Source: Citrobacter sp. Cu233 (GTDB lineage: Bacteria > Pseudomonadota > Gammaproteobacteria > Enterobacterales > Enterobacteriaceae). Taken from it: DNA of 64,000 nucleotides. Of this stretch, positions 26,462-34,949 are shown piece by piece (position 1 is the stretch's first letter; each line of letters starts with the position of its first letter). Where the stretch lies: positions 992,001 to 1,056,000 of the forward strand of contig NZ_JAOWIF010000028.1 in the NCBI RefSeq assembly GCF_030332225.1, written 5' to 3'. The notes under the pieces were generated by a model. That model made no database searches. It had not been told where the DNA came from and saw only the letters and a program-made list of their open reading frames with translations. Made by a program: the position numbers and the translations under genes.

Positions 26462-26962
26462 GTGAAGTTTAGCTTAAAAATTGCGGCAATAGTCTTAGGC
26501 TGTATTGCCGCCGCCCAGACATCTTTTGCCGAGACCTATAGTTCAGAGGATCAGGAACAGTTAACACTTGAGTGTCTGCTAACCAATAATAAATTTGCCA
26601 GCGCTTTTATTGCCCAGGATGCTGCCGGATATGCTCTGGGAACAGCATCTTCTCCTATTGCGGAGCTGAATCTTGTCACTAATCAGCCGGGAGTCACAGC
26701 GTATTACAGCGCAGAAACGATCGCCGGAGGATCTTTATACTGGATTCGCATCGTAAAAGGGATCTATGAATATATTGTTTACGACAAAGAGCAACACGGT
26801 GATATGTCTGGCGTCGTCGTCACAAAAAATGGAAAAAAAGTATTCCACAAAGATTGTAAAGAACCAATCAAGGTAGGTACACAAAGCGACAGTAGTATCT
26901 TTAGTCGGGTGGCACAGGAAGATGCTGAAGGCGATCGTATTATCGACTTAATCAATAAGTAA
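26462..26962 (+). CDS. Small exported protein of unknown function
   Basis: GTG 26462 is chosen because AAGGAG lies eight bases upstream; the in-frame GTG at 26453 overlaps that site. The product (166 aa) has a Sec signal (MKFSLKIAAIVLGCIAAAQT, cleavage after SFA) and a mature domain of about 143 residues with two cysteines (LECLLTN and HKDCKEP), probably disulfide-bonded in the periplasm. It is the last gene of the plus-strand srfABC-centred locus and is followed by a strong hairpin. No family recognised. Its position 46 bp after the FGE-like gene suggests it belongs to the same transcript. Confidence 0.7.
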   Translation: MKFSLKIAAIVLGCIAAAQTSFAETYSSEDQEQLTLECLLTNNKFASAFIAQDAAGYALGTASSPIAELNLVTNQPGVTAYYSAETIAGGSLYWIRIVKGIYEYIVYDKEQHGDMSGVVVTKNGKKVFHKDCKEPIKVGTQSDSSIFSRVAQEDAEGDRIIDLINK

Positions 26963-26981
26963 TATACGTGCGCCAGATCAG

Positions 26982-27009
26982 ACAGGGGATATCGCAGGAT
27001 ATCCCCTGT
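26982..27009. terminator. Perfect hairpin between convergent genes
   Basis: ACAGGGGATAT / ATATCCCCTGT with a 6-nt loop, between the last gene of the srfABC-centred locus and the IrmA-like gene. It serves either strand by symmetry, though no long T-run follows. Confidence 0.7.
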
Positions 27010-27024
27010 AGAAACACAGACGAA

Positions 27025-27474
27025 CTACTTACCGTGTCCTACGCTAATTTTCAGCGGTTGATAATATTGAGGGTCAAAAACTGATAATGGAAGTGCATGC
27101 CATGAGCCATCCTGCGAGGCTTCATCAACTTTAGTAATGATAATACTGACCGTATTTTCAACTGAATCACTGCTAAATTCTGTTGCTGCATTAATTGAGC
27201 GAGTCGCATCACTATCACCAAATGCCTGAACGTGAAGCGCCCCCGTTTCCAGGGTCGCACCTGATTTATCGGTGAGCTGAAGGGTAATAGTAAGGTCATT
27301 AAACGCGCCATTCCCCCCGTTATCCAGAGCAAATACCAACGCCCCCCCCTGAACCCAGCCGCTGTCAGTATTGCGAATATTGATATAGCGACTCTCACTT
27401 TCTGCGCTCATAACTGGATTGATCGTTCCACAAAACCCACCTACCAAAAATAAACCGGCCAATGCATGTTTCAT
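27025..27474 (-). CDS. IrmA-like secreted protein
   Basis: The 149-residue product has a Sec signal (MKHALAGLFLVGGFCGTINP, cleavage after VMSA) and a mature domain that follows E. coli IrmA closely: SRYINIRNTDSGW, LDNGGNGAFNDLTITLQL, AFGDSDATRS, LPLSVFDPQYYQPLKISV. IrmA of uropathogenic E. coli is a small secreted protein with a fibronectin III-like fold, reported to bind human interleukin receptors. This homologue is shorter by a few residues and has no cysteine in the mature part. Whether it shares receptor binding is unknown. It is transcribed alone, convergent with the srfABC-centred locus, from an AT-rich upstream region. Confidence 0.82.
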   Translation of the reverse strand: MKHALAGLFLVGGFCGTINPVMSAESESRYINIRNTDSGWVQGGALVFALDNGGNGAFNDLTITLQLTDKSGATLETGALHVQAFGDSDATRSINAATEFSSDSVENTVSIIITKVDEASQDGSWHALPLSVFDPQYYQPLKISVGHGK

Positions 27475-27697
27475 TTTTATATTTCTCTGTTGTGATTTTC
27501 CAAAGACATATAAATAGTGTATCTTATCTAAATATTTAAAAATTGAAACGAGCTCATAATTATACGTTAAAAATGTTTAACATATTAATATTATCTCAAC
27601 GTAAACCAGACATCATCGATTTGTTTTAAATTTGTTCTAAGTATTAGAGATGTAGATAATCCTGTAAATTTAACTTTAGACACGGATAACTCGCCAC

Positions 27698-28162
27698 ATG
27701 AGAAACACATTTTTTGCCTTTACTTTGCTATGCAGTCTGCCTGTTCTCGCATCCGAACCATCCTTAATTGTATGTGAACCGCAAAATACTAACGATCAGT
27801 CAGCAACAGGAATCTGGCCAGCCCCTTATTTATCAAAAGATAAACTCTGCCTTGATATTCGTGCTGATTCGGGAGACACATGCGTAAGCAATGGTCAAAG
27901 TACGAATTGGTTTACAGAGGCAGTCATTGTAGATATTGATGGGCAGCCTCAAGGACGTGATGATACCTGGTTCAGAGTCGTACACCCGATAATCACCGAT
28001 AAGACCATCGAATACAAAATCGAAGGGTCACGAGACAATAAAACATGGGGGCTGGTATCCCATGTATCTATCAATCGACTGTCAGGACAAGCTGTTGATT
28101 GGTTAATTGGCGAGCATGGCGGTATTTCTTACCAGTGCCATCTGGAAGGGCGTAAAATCTGA
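27698..28162 (+). CDS. Exported hypothetical protein (154 aa)
   Basis: A Sec signal (MRNTFFAFTLLCSLPVLASE, cleavage after VLA) is followed by about 136 residues with four cysteines (LIVCEP, KLCLDI, DTCVSN, YQCHLE), suggesting two disulfides in a periplasmic or secreted beta-rich domain (WFRVVHP, TIEYKIEGSRDNKTWGLVSH). No strong ribosome binding site precedes the ATG, but the signal peptide fixes the start well. I do not recognise a family. It sits in a run of four small exported proteins (27.0-29.3 kb). Confidence 0.65.
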   Translation: MRNTFFAFTLLCSLPVLASEPSLIVCEPQNTNDQSATGIWPAPYLSKDKLCLDIRADSGDTCVSNGQSTNWFTEAVIVDIDGQPQGRDDTWFRVVHPIITDKTIEYKIEGSRDNKTWGLVSHVSINRLSGQAVDWLIGEHGGISYQCHLEGRKI

Positions 28163-28227
28163 CCAGGAATGAGGCCAACATACCTGCCCTAATCCCAAAA
28201 ACAAATAATACACATAAGGTGAATATC

Positions 28228-28602
28228 ATGATGTCGGGAAAAGCAGTTTTCAGTTTTTTCATTTTGATGTTGTTATCCTCTGTTGCGAGTGCCACCACCT
28301 ACAGAACAGACAGCTTTGGAACGACGCGTGATGATCAAGGAAATAGCTGGCGCACGGACAGTTTTGGAACAACGCGTGGCAGCGATGGGAGCGTCTCACG
28401 CACTGACTCATTCGGAACAACAAGGGTAACCAGTGCTAACGGAAATACGACCAGTTATCGAACCGATTCATTTGGCACGACCCGCGGTAGCGATGGTTCT
28501 GTATCTCGTACAGACAGCTTTGGTACAACCCGAACAACTGACGCCCAAGGAAACACGACAACCTGTCGCACAGACTCATTTGGGACCACGCGCTGCGATT
28601 AA
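28228..28602 (+). CDS. Exported tandem-repeat protein (six RTDSFGTTR repeats)
   Basis: ATG 28228 (or 28231) follows AAGGTG. A Sec signal (MMSGKAVFSFFILMLLSSVA, cleavage after SA) leaves about 100 residues made almost entirely of six copies of RTDSFGTTR. Copies are separated by alternating 7- to 11-residue spacers of two kinds, GSDGSVS and a T/N/G-rich one. The repeat codons differ at many synonymous positions while the peptide is unchanged, so the amino-acid sequence is under selection. Two cysteines near the C-terminus (TTCRTD and TRCD) may form a disulfide. Such short repeats often form beta-solenoids or surface-exposed fibres. Function unknown; the protein is small, exported and Thr/Ser-rich. 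Confidence 0.75.
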   Translation: MMSGKAVFSFFILMLLSSVASATTYRTDSFGTTRDDQGNSWRTDSFGTTRGSDGSVSRTDSFGTTRVTSANGNTTSYRTDSFGTTRGSDGSVSRTDSFGTTRTTDAQGNTTTCRTDSFGTTRCD

Positions 28603-28744
28603 ATAGGCGCCTCTCTCTTTGCTAATAAAGCGGTATTATAAAAATAAACGGCAGGTCAATTTATAGGCATCGATAATGAATAAAGCATGGTCTGCGCGGT
28701 TTACAGCATGCAAGAACCTTCACTCATACCGAGAGGACAGGACC

Positions 28745-29281
28745 ATGAAGATGCACGCCATGACGAAAATACTGCCGTTGATTTGCCTGATCTCAGGCGG
28801 GCTGCTCTACTCCGCTGCAGCCAGCGCCATGGGAAATGACGATACCACCACACCAACGTGCCCGAAGGGTCAGGTCTACGACAACAAAACCCAAAAATGT
28901 TTGCCAGAAAAAAGCAGCATGATCGACGATCAGGATAAAACGCAGTATGCGTATCACCTGGCGAAAACCGGCCATTATCAGGATGCCATTAATTTACTCG
29001 ATACCTTACAGCAGCCCAATACGCGTGAAGCCTGGAACTATCGAGGCTATGCGACACGCAAGCTAGGGCGTACGGATGAAGGGATAAGTTACTACCAGCG
29101 ATCGATTGCCCTCGATCCGCACTATGCGAAAGTGCGCGAATATCTTGGGGAAGCATGGATGGTTAAAGGCCGCCCCGACCTGGCGAAAGCGGAGCTGGCA
29201 ACCATTAAGACTATCTGCGGCACCCAATGCGAAGAGTATCGCGATCTGAAAGCCGCGATCGACGGACACCCGGAGTCATAG
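28745..29281 (+). CDS. Exported TPR-repeat protein
   Basis: ATG 28745 gives a clear Sec signal (MKMHAMTKILPLICLISGGL, cleavage near ASA) and has GAGGACAGGA upstream; a longer frame from 28676 would bury the signal. The mature part has a short CPKGQVYDNKTQKCLPE cysteine loop, then three TPR-like helix pairs (YAYHLAKTGHYQDAINLLDT, AWNYRGYATRKLGRTDEGIS, YAKVREYLGEAWMVKGRPDL), and a CGTQCEEYRDL ending. TPR domains mediate protein binding; this one should act in the periplasm. Partner unknown. It precedes the sensor kinase gene by about 200 bp. Confidence 0.75.
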   Translation: MKMHAMTKILPLICLISGGLLYSAAASAMGNDDTTTPTCPKGQVYDNKTQKCLPEKSSMIDDQDKTQYAYHLAKTGHYQDAINLLDTLQQPNTREAWNYRGYATRKLGRTDEGISYYQRSIALDPHYAKVREYLGEAWMVKGRPDLAKAELATIKTICGTQCEEYRDLKAAIDGHPES

Positions 29282-29488
29282 ATCGAAAGATCCAAAAAAA
29301 TACCGTCAACGATGCGCATTCTCAATGAATACAGCCGTTGGATCGCATCGTCGACATACCGTTTTTTGTCTCAGAAATTCGCGGAGAATGTAGGCAGTTC
29401 ACAACTCTGTCGTCCCTCGATTACGGTTCGTATTTTCGCATGATAGGCTTTTCAGATGACCCTTTCTGCTCTGGCCGCTGCGGACTAC

Positions 29489-31141
29489 ATGAAACTCAGA
29501 TTGTCCTTTCAGGTAAAGCTGTTCCTCTCACTGGTGGCTTTTTCCTGCCTTCTGCTGGCGCTGCTTGGTGTATTGCTGTTTCACTTTATCGACCGCCAAT
29601 TGCACCACGATTTGGGCCAACGCGCGCGAGTACAGGCCAGCGAAATTGCCCTGATTCCCGGCCTGGCAGAAAAAGTACAGCAGCGGGATATTCCCGGTAT
29701 CGCACAACTGATTCAGCCACTGCGCGCCGAAAGCGACGCCAGCTATATTGTGATTGGTGATGCGCGCGAACAGCATCTTTACCACTCAGAATCCCCGGAG
29801 CGCCTTAACCTGCCGATGATCGGCGGCGACAATGCTGACGTACTGAAGGGCAAAACCATTATCACAGTGCGTAAGGGCGGGATCGGTGTCTCGTTACGCA
29901 GTAAGGCACCTATTTTCGATAGCCAGCATCAGGTCATCGGTATTGTCTCCGTCGGTTACCTCACCTCCTACATCGCCAATATCAACGCCCGCCTGCTGTG
30001 GCGCACCGGAATGTACGGCCTTGCCCTGCTGCTGCTGCTGTTTATTTTTTCCTGGTTACTGACCCGCACACTGAAAAAACAGATGTTCGGACTGGAACCA
30101 AAAGATATCGCCCAGTTGGTGCTACAGCAAAAGGCGTTACTGGAAGCCATGTACGAAGGTGTATTTGCGGTGAATGCCGATAAGCAGCTCATACTCATCA
30201 ACCGCGCCGCCAGGGAAATGCTCAATATTCGCCAGAGTGAACAAGCGTTGCTCGGCAAGCCGCTGGATGAGGTGATTCAACTGCCACCGTCGTTTTTTGC
30301 GCCGGGCAATACCGCTTATGACAGCCGCCATCACGATCATATTACCGTCCTGAATCAACGGGAAACCATCGTCAACCGCGTGGCTATTGAAGTCGAGCCG
30401 GGAACCCAAAGCGGTTGGGTATTCAGCTTCCGCGATAAGAACGATATCAATACGCTCAGCAGCCAACTCAGCCAGGTGACCCGCTATGCCGATAACCTGC
30501 GCATCATGCGCCACGAGCAGCTCAACTGGACGGCGACGCTCGTCGGCTTGCTGCAAATGCAGCGCTATGACGACGCACTGCGTTATATCCAGGTACAGTC
30601 AGAGGGGGCCCAGCAGGTACTGGATTTCCTCTCCAGGCAGTTTGTCTCTCCGGCGCTGTGCGGCCTGCTGCTGGGGAAATATGTCGGTGCCCGCGAGAAA
30701 GGTGTTGAACTGATTTTCGACCCTGCCTGCCAGCTCTCGCGCCTGCCGGAAGGGCTGAGCGAAACAGAGCTGATGTCAGTAATTGGTAATCTGGTGGACA
30801 ATGCTGTCGATGCCACGCTGAAAACGCCAGCCCGTACCGCGCCGGTGGAAGTGTATATATCGGATCGCAACCACGAACTGGTGATTGAAGTGGCTGACCG
30901 GGGCTGTGGCGTTGATGAGGCCATGAAGCCGCATATTTTTGAGCAAGGCTTCACCAGTAAACCCACCGACAGCAGCGAACTCACCGGTTCAGAACATGGT
31001 ATTGGCCTGTACCTGGTCGCGGGCTACGTTCGCCGAGCCGGTGGCAGCATCGAAATGAGCGATAACATCCCGCAGGGTACCGTATTTTCGGTTTTCATCC
31101 CGTTCCAGATTTCACTTTCGACAGGACCTTCCCATGACTGA
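29489..31141 (+). CDS. CitA/DcuS-type sensor histidine kinase
   Basis: From ATG 29489 (MKLRLSFQVKLFLSLVAFSC) the protein is 550 aa; ATG 29456 would add 11 residues. Layout is TM1 (about 10-32), a periplasmic PAS-like sensor (about 35-170), TM2 (about 175-195), a cytoplasmic PAS (about 215-325), the H-box LRIMRHEQLNWTATLVGLLQ (His342), and an HATPase with NLVDNAVDA, ADRGCGVDE and GSEHGIGLYLV. This is the CitA/DcuS/DctS family, which senses small carboxylates or related ligands in the periplasm. It overlaps the response regulator gene by 8 bp. The adjacent AfuABC-like importer suggests it senses a sugar phosphate or another ligand that the importer takes up. Confidence 0.87.
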   Translation: MKLRLSFQVKLFLSLVAFSCLLLALLGVLLFHFIDRQLHHDLGQRARVQASEIALIPGLAEKVQQRDIPGIAQLIQPLRAESDASYIVIGDAREQHLYHSESPERLNLPMIGGDNADVLKGKTIITVRKGGIGVSLRSKAPIFDSQHQVIGIVSVGYLTSYIANINARLLWRTGMYGLALLLLLFIFSWLLTRTLKKQMFGLEPKDIAQLVLQQKALLEAMYEGVFAVNADKQLILINRAAREMLNIRQSEQALLGKPLDEVIQLPPSFFAPGNTAYDSRHHDHITVLNQRETIVNRVAIEVEPGTQSGWVFSFRDKNDINTLSSQLSQVTRYADNLRIMRHEQLNWTATLVGLLQMQRYDDALRYIQVQSEGAQQVLDFLSRQFVSPALCGLLLGKYVGAREKGVELIFDPACQLSRLPEGLSETELMSVIGNLVDNAVDATLKTPARTAPVEVYISDRNHELVIEVADRGCGVDEAMKPHIFEQGFTSKPTDSSELTGSEHGIGLYLVAGYVRRAGGSIEMSDNIPQGTVFSVFIPFQISLSTGPSHD

Positions 31142-31832
31142 TATCCGCCCTCTTGAGGTTGTTATTGTTGAAGATGAGCCGCATCTCGCACAGCTGCATC
31201 GGGAGTTTATTGAGCAAAACTTCCACCTGCGCATCGTGGGGATCGCCGGCTCGCTGGAACAGGCCCGCGAGCTGATCCTCCGTCATCGGCCACGTCTGCT
31301 GCTGCTCGACAACTATTTGCCGGACGGTCAGGGCGTTGAGCTTATTGATAGCCCGCTGCTCAAACAGTTTGAGTGCTCGGTGATATTCATCACCGCCGCC
31401 AGCGATATGCAAACCTGCAGCCACGCTATGCGCAGCGGCGCGTTTGACTACCTGCTAAAACCCGTGTTTTCCCACCGTCTGCGGGCATCGCTGGAGCGCT
31501 TTATGTTGCTGGTACACACTCTGCGTCAGGTGAAGGTTGTTGACCAACATGCACTGGATAAACTGTTCAATTTACCCGCGGGTGAGGCATCAACCCAGCC
31601 ATCAACAAAGGGCATTGAACCTGCAACGCTTGAGCGGGTGAAGCGTATTTTCAGCGAACATCCGGACACCAGTTGGTCAGTCGAACAGGTGGTGGAAGAC
31701 GCAGGGATCAGCAAAACTACGGGTCGCCGCTATCTGGAGTATTGCGTGGAAATTGGTTTTATTGTGATTGAGATTCAGTATGGAAATATTGGGCATCCCA
31801 GGCGGTTGTACCGGAAAGCCGATCGGGGATAA
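31134..31832 (+). CDS. CitB/DcuR-type response regulator
   Basis: The 232-residue protein has a receiver domain (VVIVEDEPHLAQLH, LLLLDNYLPDG with phospho-acceptor Asp59, a Thr/Ala region FITAAS, and YLLKPV with the conserved Lys). A C-terminal helix-turn-helix follows (SVEQVVEDAGISKTTGRRYL) of the CitB/DcuR class. It pairs with the overlapping kinase gene and most likely activates the AfuABC-type operon, which starts 182 bp downstream. The binding site was not identified. Confidence 0.88.
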   Translation: MTDIRPLEVVIVEDEPHLAQLHREFIEQNFHLRIVGIAGSLEQARELILRHRPRLLLLDNYLPDGQGVELIDSPLLKQFECSVIFITAASDMQTCSHAMRSGAFDYLLKPVFSHRLRASLERFMLLVHTLRQVKVVDQHALDKLFNLPAGEASTQPSTKGIEPATLERVKRIFSEHPDTSWSVEQVVEDAGISKTTGRRYLEYCVEIGFIVIEIQYGNIGHPRRLYRKADRG

Positions 31833-32014
31833 GTGCTTTATCGCAAAAATGAGGTGGATTAAGCGCTGCGCTCACGGTTTCTATGGTGTTAATTACCGAA
31901 ACAACGTCAACAATCACATTTCCACCAGTCGGCTCTCTCCCCCCTCTTGTCTCTCCCCTTTCATCCGCTATGTTGACTTTTAGTTCCTCAAATGTAATTA
32001 AAAGGTTAATAATA

Positions 32015-33103
32015 ATGGCGAACACATTCCGCATCTCTCTGATCTCTGCTGCTGTTTTCATGTCGTTTTCTGCCCTGTCCGCGCTGCCGCAGGGGTATCC
32101 GGCTGACTACCAAAAGGTGGTTGATGCCGCCACCAAAGAAGGCAAAGTCGTGGTTTACTCCACAACGGATACCAAAGCGGCGGGGCCGCTGATTCAGGGC
32201 TTTGAAGCCACCTATCCGGGCATCAAAGTTGAATATAACGATATGAACAGCACCGAGCTGTATAACCGTTATATCAGCGAACAGGCTGCCGGCGGCGGCA
32301 GCGGTGACGTCATCTGGAGCTCCTCCATGGACACCGCGATGAAGCTCGCGACCGACTATGCCATGGAGTATGTTTCAGCAGAGCAGAATCAGCTACCGAA
32401 ATGGGCGGTCTGGCACAACAAAGCATACGGCACCACCTACGAGCCGGTGGTGTTTATTTACAACAAGCGCCTCATCCCGGCGAACGAGGTTCCGGATTCT
32501 CACGCCGCGCTGGCAAAGCTGATTGCAGGCCAGGTGGATAAATTCAAAAGCAAAGTCACCACCTACGATATCGAAAAATCCGGGGTTGGCTTCATGCTAT
32601 CGGTGCTGGATTACAAGGCCGATCCGAACTACTTCAAAACATTGTCCGACGTGGCGAAAGGCGGGTTAGCCGTGCAATCGTCCACCGGTACTATGATGGA
32701 GAGGGTTTCATCGGGTGAAAATCTGATTGGTTATAATATCCTCGGCTCTTACGCCGAAGCGCGTGCCAAAAACGACCCGTCACTTGGGATCGCCTATCCG
32801 AAGGACTACACCCTGGTACTGTCACGAGTTTCTTTCATCAGCCAGCAGGCAGAACATAGCAATGCCGCCAAACTGTGGCTGGACTATGTGCTGTCTGAAA
32901 AAGGGCAAAACATCCTCGCCAACCAGGCCGATATTCCGTCTATTCGTAACGATATCGAAGGTAAAAATGACATCGACGGTATGACCAAAATGCTGGGTAG
33001 CGCGCTGAAACCGATCCCGGTTGATGAGTCATTACTTGAATACCTGCAACCGAAAAAACGTCTGGATTACATCAAACAGTGGCGTGAAGCCGCGGCCAAA
33101 TAA
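32015..33103 (+). CDS. afuA: AfuA-like periplasmic substrate-binding protein
   Basis: ATG 32015 gives a Sec signal (MANTFRISLISAAVFMSFSA, cleavage near LSA) and a mature protein of about 340 aa; the open frame upstream to 31883 is not coding. The mature part is a type II periplasmic binding protein (VVVYSTTDTKAAGPLIQGFE, GSGDVIWSSSMDTA, YNKRLIPANE, NILANQADIPSIRND). The YSTT segment is where AfuA-type proteins hold a phosphate. AfuABC of Actinobacillus and Citrobacter rodentium was reported to import hexose phosphates such as glucose-6-phosphate, although the family was first labelled as iron uptake. Sugar phosphate is the favoured but unproven substrate here. Confidence 0.72.
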   Translation: MANTFRISLISAAVFMSFSALSALPQGYPADYQKVVDAATKEGKVVVYSTTDTKAAGPLIQGFEATYPGIKVEYNDMNSTELYNRYISEQAAGGGSGDVIWSSSMDTAMKLATDYAMEYVSAEQNQLPKWAVWHNKAYGTTYEPVVFIYNKRLIPANEVPDSHAALAKLIAGQVDKFKSKVTTYDIEKSGVGFMLSVLDYKADPNYFKTLSDVAKGGLAVQSSTGTMMERVSSGENLIGYNILGSYAEARAKNDPSLGIAYPKDYTLVLSRVSFISQQAEHSNAAKLWLDYVLSEKGQNILANQADIPSIRNDIEGKNDIDGMTKMLGSALKPIPVDESLLEYLQPKKRLDYIKQWREAAAK

Positions 33104-33179
33104 GAGCCAGAACCGGGCGCACGGTTCACTGGTGCGCCTGGTACTCGTTTCCTGAATACGTGTTACCGGATCTCCGCTT

Positions 33180-34949
33180 ATGAATGCATTACGCAGAAAG
33201 TGGCAAAGCTTGCCGCGTGGCATCGTCGTGCTGTTAACCGCGCTGGTTATCTACACGCCGTTGTCGTTCATCGTGATACAAAGCTTTTTGTCCGCGCCGT
33301 TCTTCTCGCCGGCAAAGGACTGGAGCCTTGAATCCTTTGGCTTTATTTTTACCGACCCTGACTTCTATAAGGCGCTGAAAAGCGGCTTTATTCTCGCATT
33401 CGGTCTGGTCATTATCGCCATTCCTCTGGGCGGCATACTGGCCTTCCTGATGGTACGTACCGACTTACCGGGTAGACGTCTGATTGAGCCGCTGATCCTG
33501 GTGCCTATTTTTGTTTCACCGATGGTGCTGGGTTTTGGCTATGTGGTGGCCGCAGGCCCGGTAGGCTTCCTGTCACTGTGGGCACAATCGCTGATTGGCT
33601 TCGTGCCGTGGAATATCTACGACATGTCGAGCATCGTGGTCATTGCAGGCCTGACACACGTACCGCACTCTTATCTGTATATCTCGTCAGCGCTGCGCAG
33701 CGTGAGCTCAGACGTGGAGGAAGCCGCGCGTATTTCCGGCGCTTCCCCGCTGCAGGTCATGACATCAGTCAGCCTGCCGATGGTTCGCCCATCTATTCTG
33801 TACGCCGTGGTGCTGTTATTTTTCCTTGGTCTGGAAGTCTTTGGTCTGATGCTGGTACTGGGCGATCCGGAAGGCAACATGGTGCTGGCGACTTACCTGT
33901 ATCAGTTGACCAATAAACTGGGTACGCCGTCGTATCACCTGATGGCGGCAGTTGCCGTGGTACTAATCTGCCTGACCATCCCACTGGTAATGCTACAGCG
34001 TCGCCTGATGCGTACCGCTAACCGCTTCGTCACCATGAAGGGTAAAGCCTCGCAGGCCCGCGCGTTACCGCTGGGTAAATGGCGCTGGATAGCGGGTGCT
34101 GTGGTCGCGTTATGGCTGACCATCACCATTGGCGTACCGTTGATGGGCGTGGTGCTGCGTGCGTTTATCTCCAACTGGGGGGTGGGTGTGTCGCTGTGGG
34201 ATGAGCTGTCCCTCAGCACCTTCCGTACCATCTGGGAACAGCCGAATCTGTTGCGGGCCATCGTCAACTCCATGGCGATTGGCGTGATCGGCGGCGCGCT
34301 GGCGGTAGGTTGTTATCTGTTTATCGGCATCGCGATGCACCGCAAGCCGGATAACACCACACGTTTTCTCGACTACAGTGTGCTGGTGCCCCGTGCAGTG
34401 CCGGGACTGCTCGCGGGTCTGGCGTTTCTGTGGGTGTTCCTGTTCTTACCGATGTGGCTCGATAACGCGCTGAAATCCGGCTGGTTATCCGGCATGCCGT
34501 GGTCGCAGTGGTTGCGAGACACGCTGATTGTCTGGCTGCGCTCGCTGCGTAGCACCATTTTCAGCGTCTGGCTGGCGTATACGGTGGTGTGGATGGCCTA
34601 CGGTCTGCGCCTCATCTCCTCAACATTGCTGCAAGTAGGGCCAGAACTGGAGGAAGCGGCTCGCAGCACCGGTGCGACGCGTGGGCAGATTACCCGCCAC
34701 GTTACCATTCCGCTTTCGCGGTATGGGCTGATTGGCTCATGGCTGCTGATGTTCCTGATCTTTGAGCGTGAGTATTCAACGGGCGTCTATCTGCTGTCGC
34801 CGGGCACGGAAACCATCGGTTCGATGCTGGTATCTCTGTGGGCGGCAGGTGCTATCGACATCGTCGCCGCACTCTCGTTTATCAATATTCTGTTGGTAGT
34901 GGTGGGCCTGGGTATTGCCCTTCGTTTTGGAGTGAAATTACATGATTGA
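33180..34949 (+). CDS. afuB: AfuB-like double-length ABC permease
   Basis: At 589 residues with about 12 membrane segments, this is the fused, two-domain permease typical of FbpB/AfuB systems. Two EAA loops contact the ATPase: EEAARISGASPLQVMTSVSLP (about residues 180-200) and EEAARSTGATRGQITRHVTIP (about 490-510). The gene follows afuA by 76 bp, and its stop overlaps the afuC start, so the importer is made as a unit. It conducts the ligand delivered by the AfuA-like protein across the inner membrane. Confidence 0.82.
   Translation: MNALRRKWQSLPRGIVVLLTALVIYTPLSFIVIQSFLSAPFFSPAKDWSLESFGFIFTDPDFYKALKSGFILAFGLVIIAIPLGGILAFLMVRTDLPGRRLIEPLILVPIFVSPMVLGFGYVVAAGPVGFLSLWAQSLIGFVPWNIYDMSSIVVIAGLTHVPHSYLYISSALRSVSSDVEEAARISGASPLQVMTSVSLPMVRPSILYAVVLLFFLGLEVFGLMLVLGDPEGNMVLATYLYQLTNKLGTPSYHLMAAVAVVLICLTIPLVMLQRRLMRTANRFVTMKGKASQARALPLGKWRWIAGAVVALWLTITIGVPLMGVVLRAFISNWGVGVSLWDELSLSTFRTIWEQPNLLRAIVNSMAIGVIGGALAVGCYLFIGIAMHRKPDNTTRFLDYSVLVPRAVPGLLAGLAFLWVFLFLPMWLDNALKSGWLSGMPWSQWLRDTLIVWLRSLRSTIFSVWLAYTVVWMAYGLRLISSTLLQVGPELEEAARSTGATRGQITRHVTIPLSRYGLIGSWLLMFLIFEREYSTGVYLLSPGTETIGSMLVSLWAAGAIDIVAALSFINILLVVVGLGIALRFGVKLHD

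Noticed and set aside
28228..28602. Regular repeats considered as a CRISPR array
   Set aside because: The repeats encode an invariant peptide in frame with a signal peptide and differ at synonymous sites; CRISPR repeats would be identical in DNA. No cas gene is nearby.
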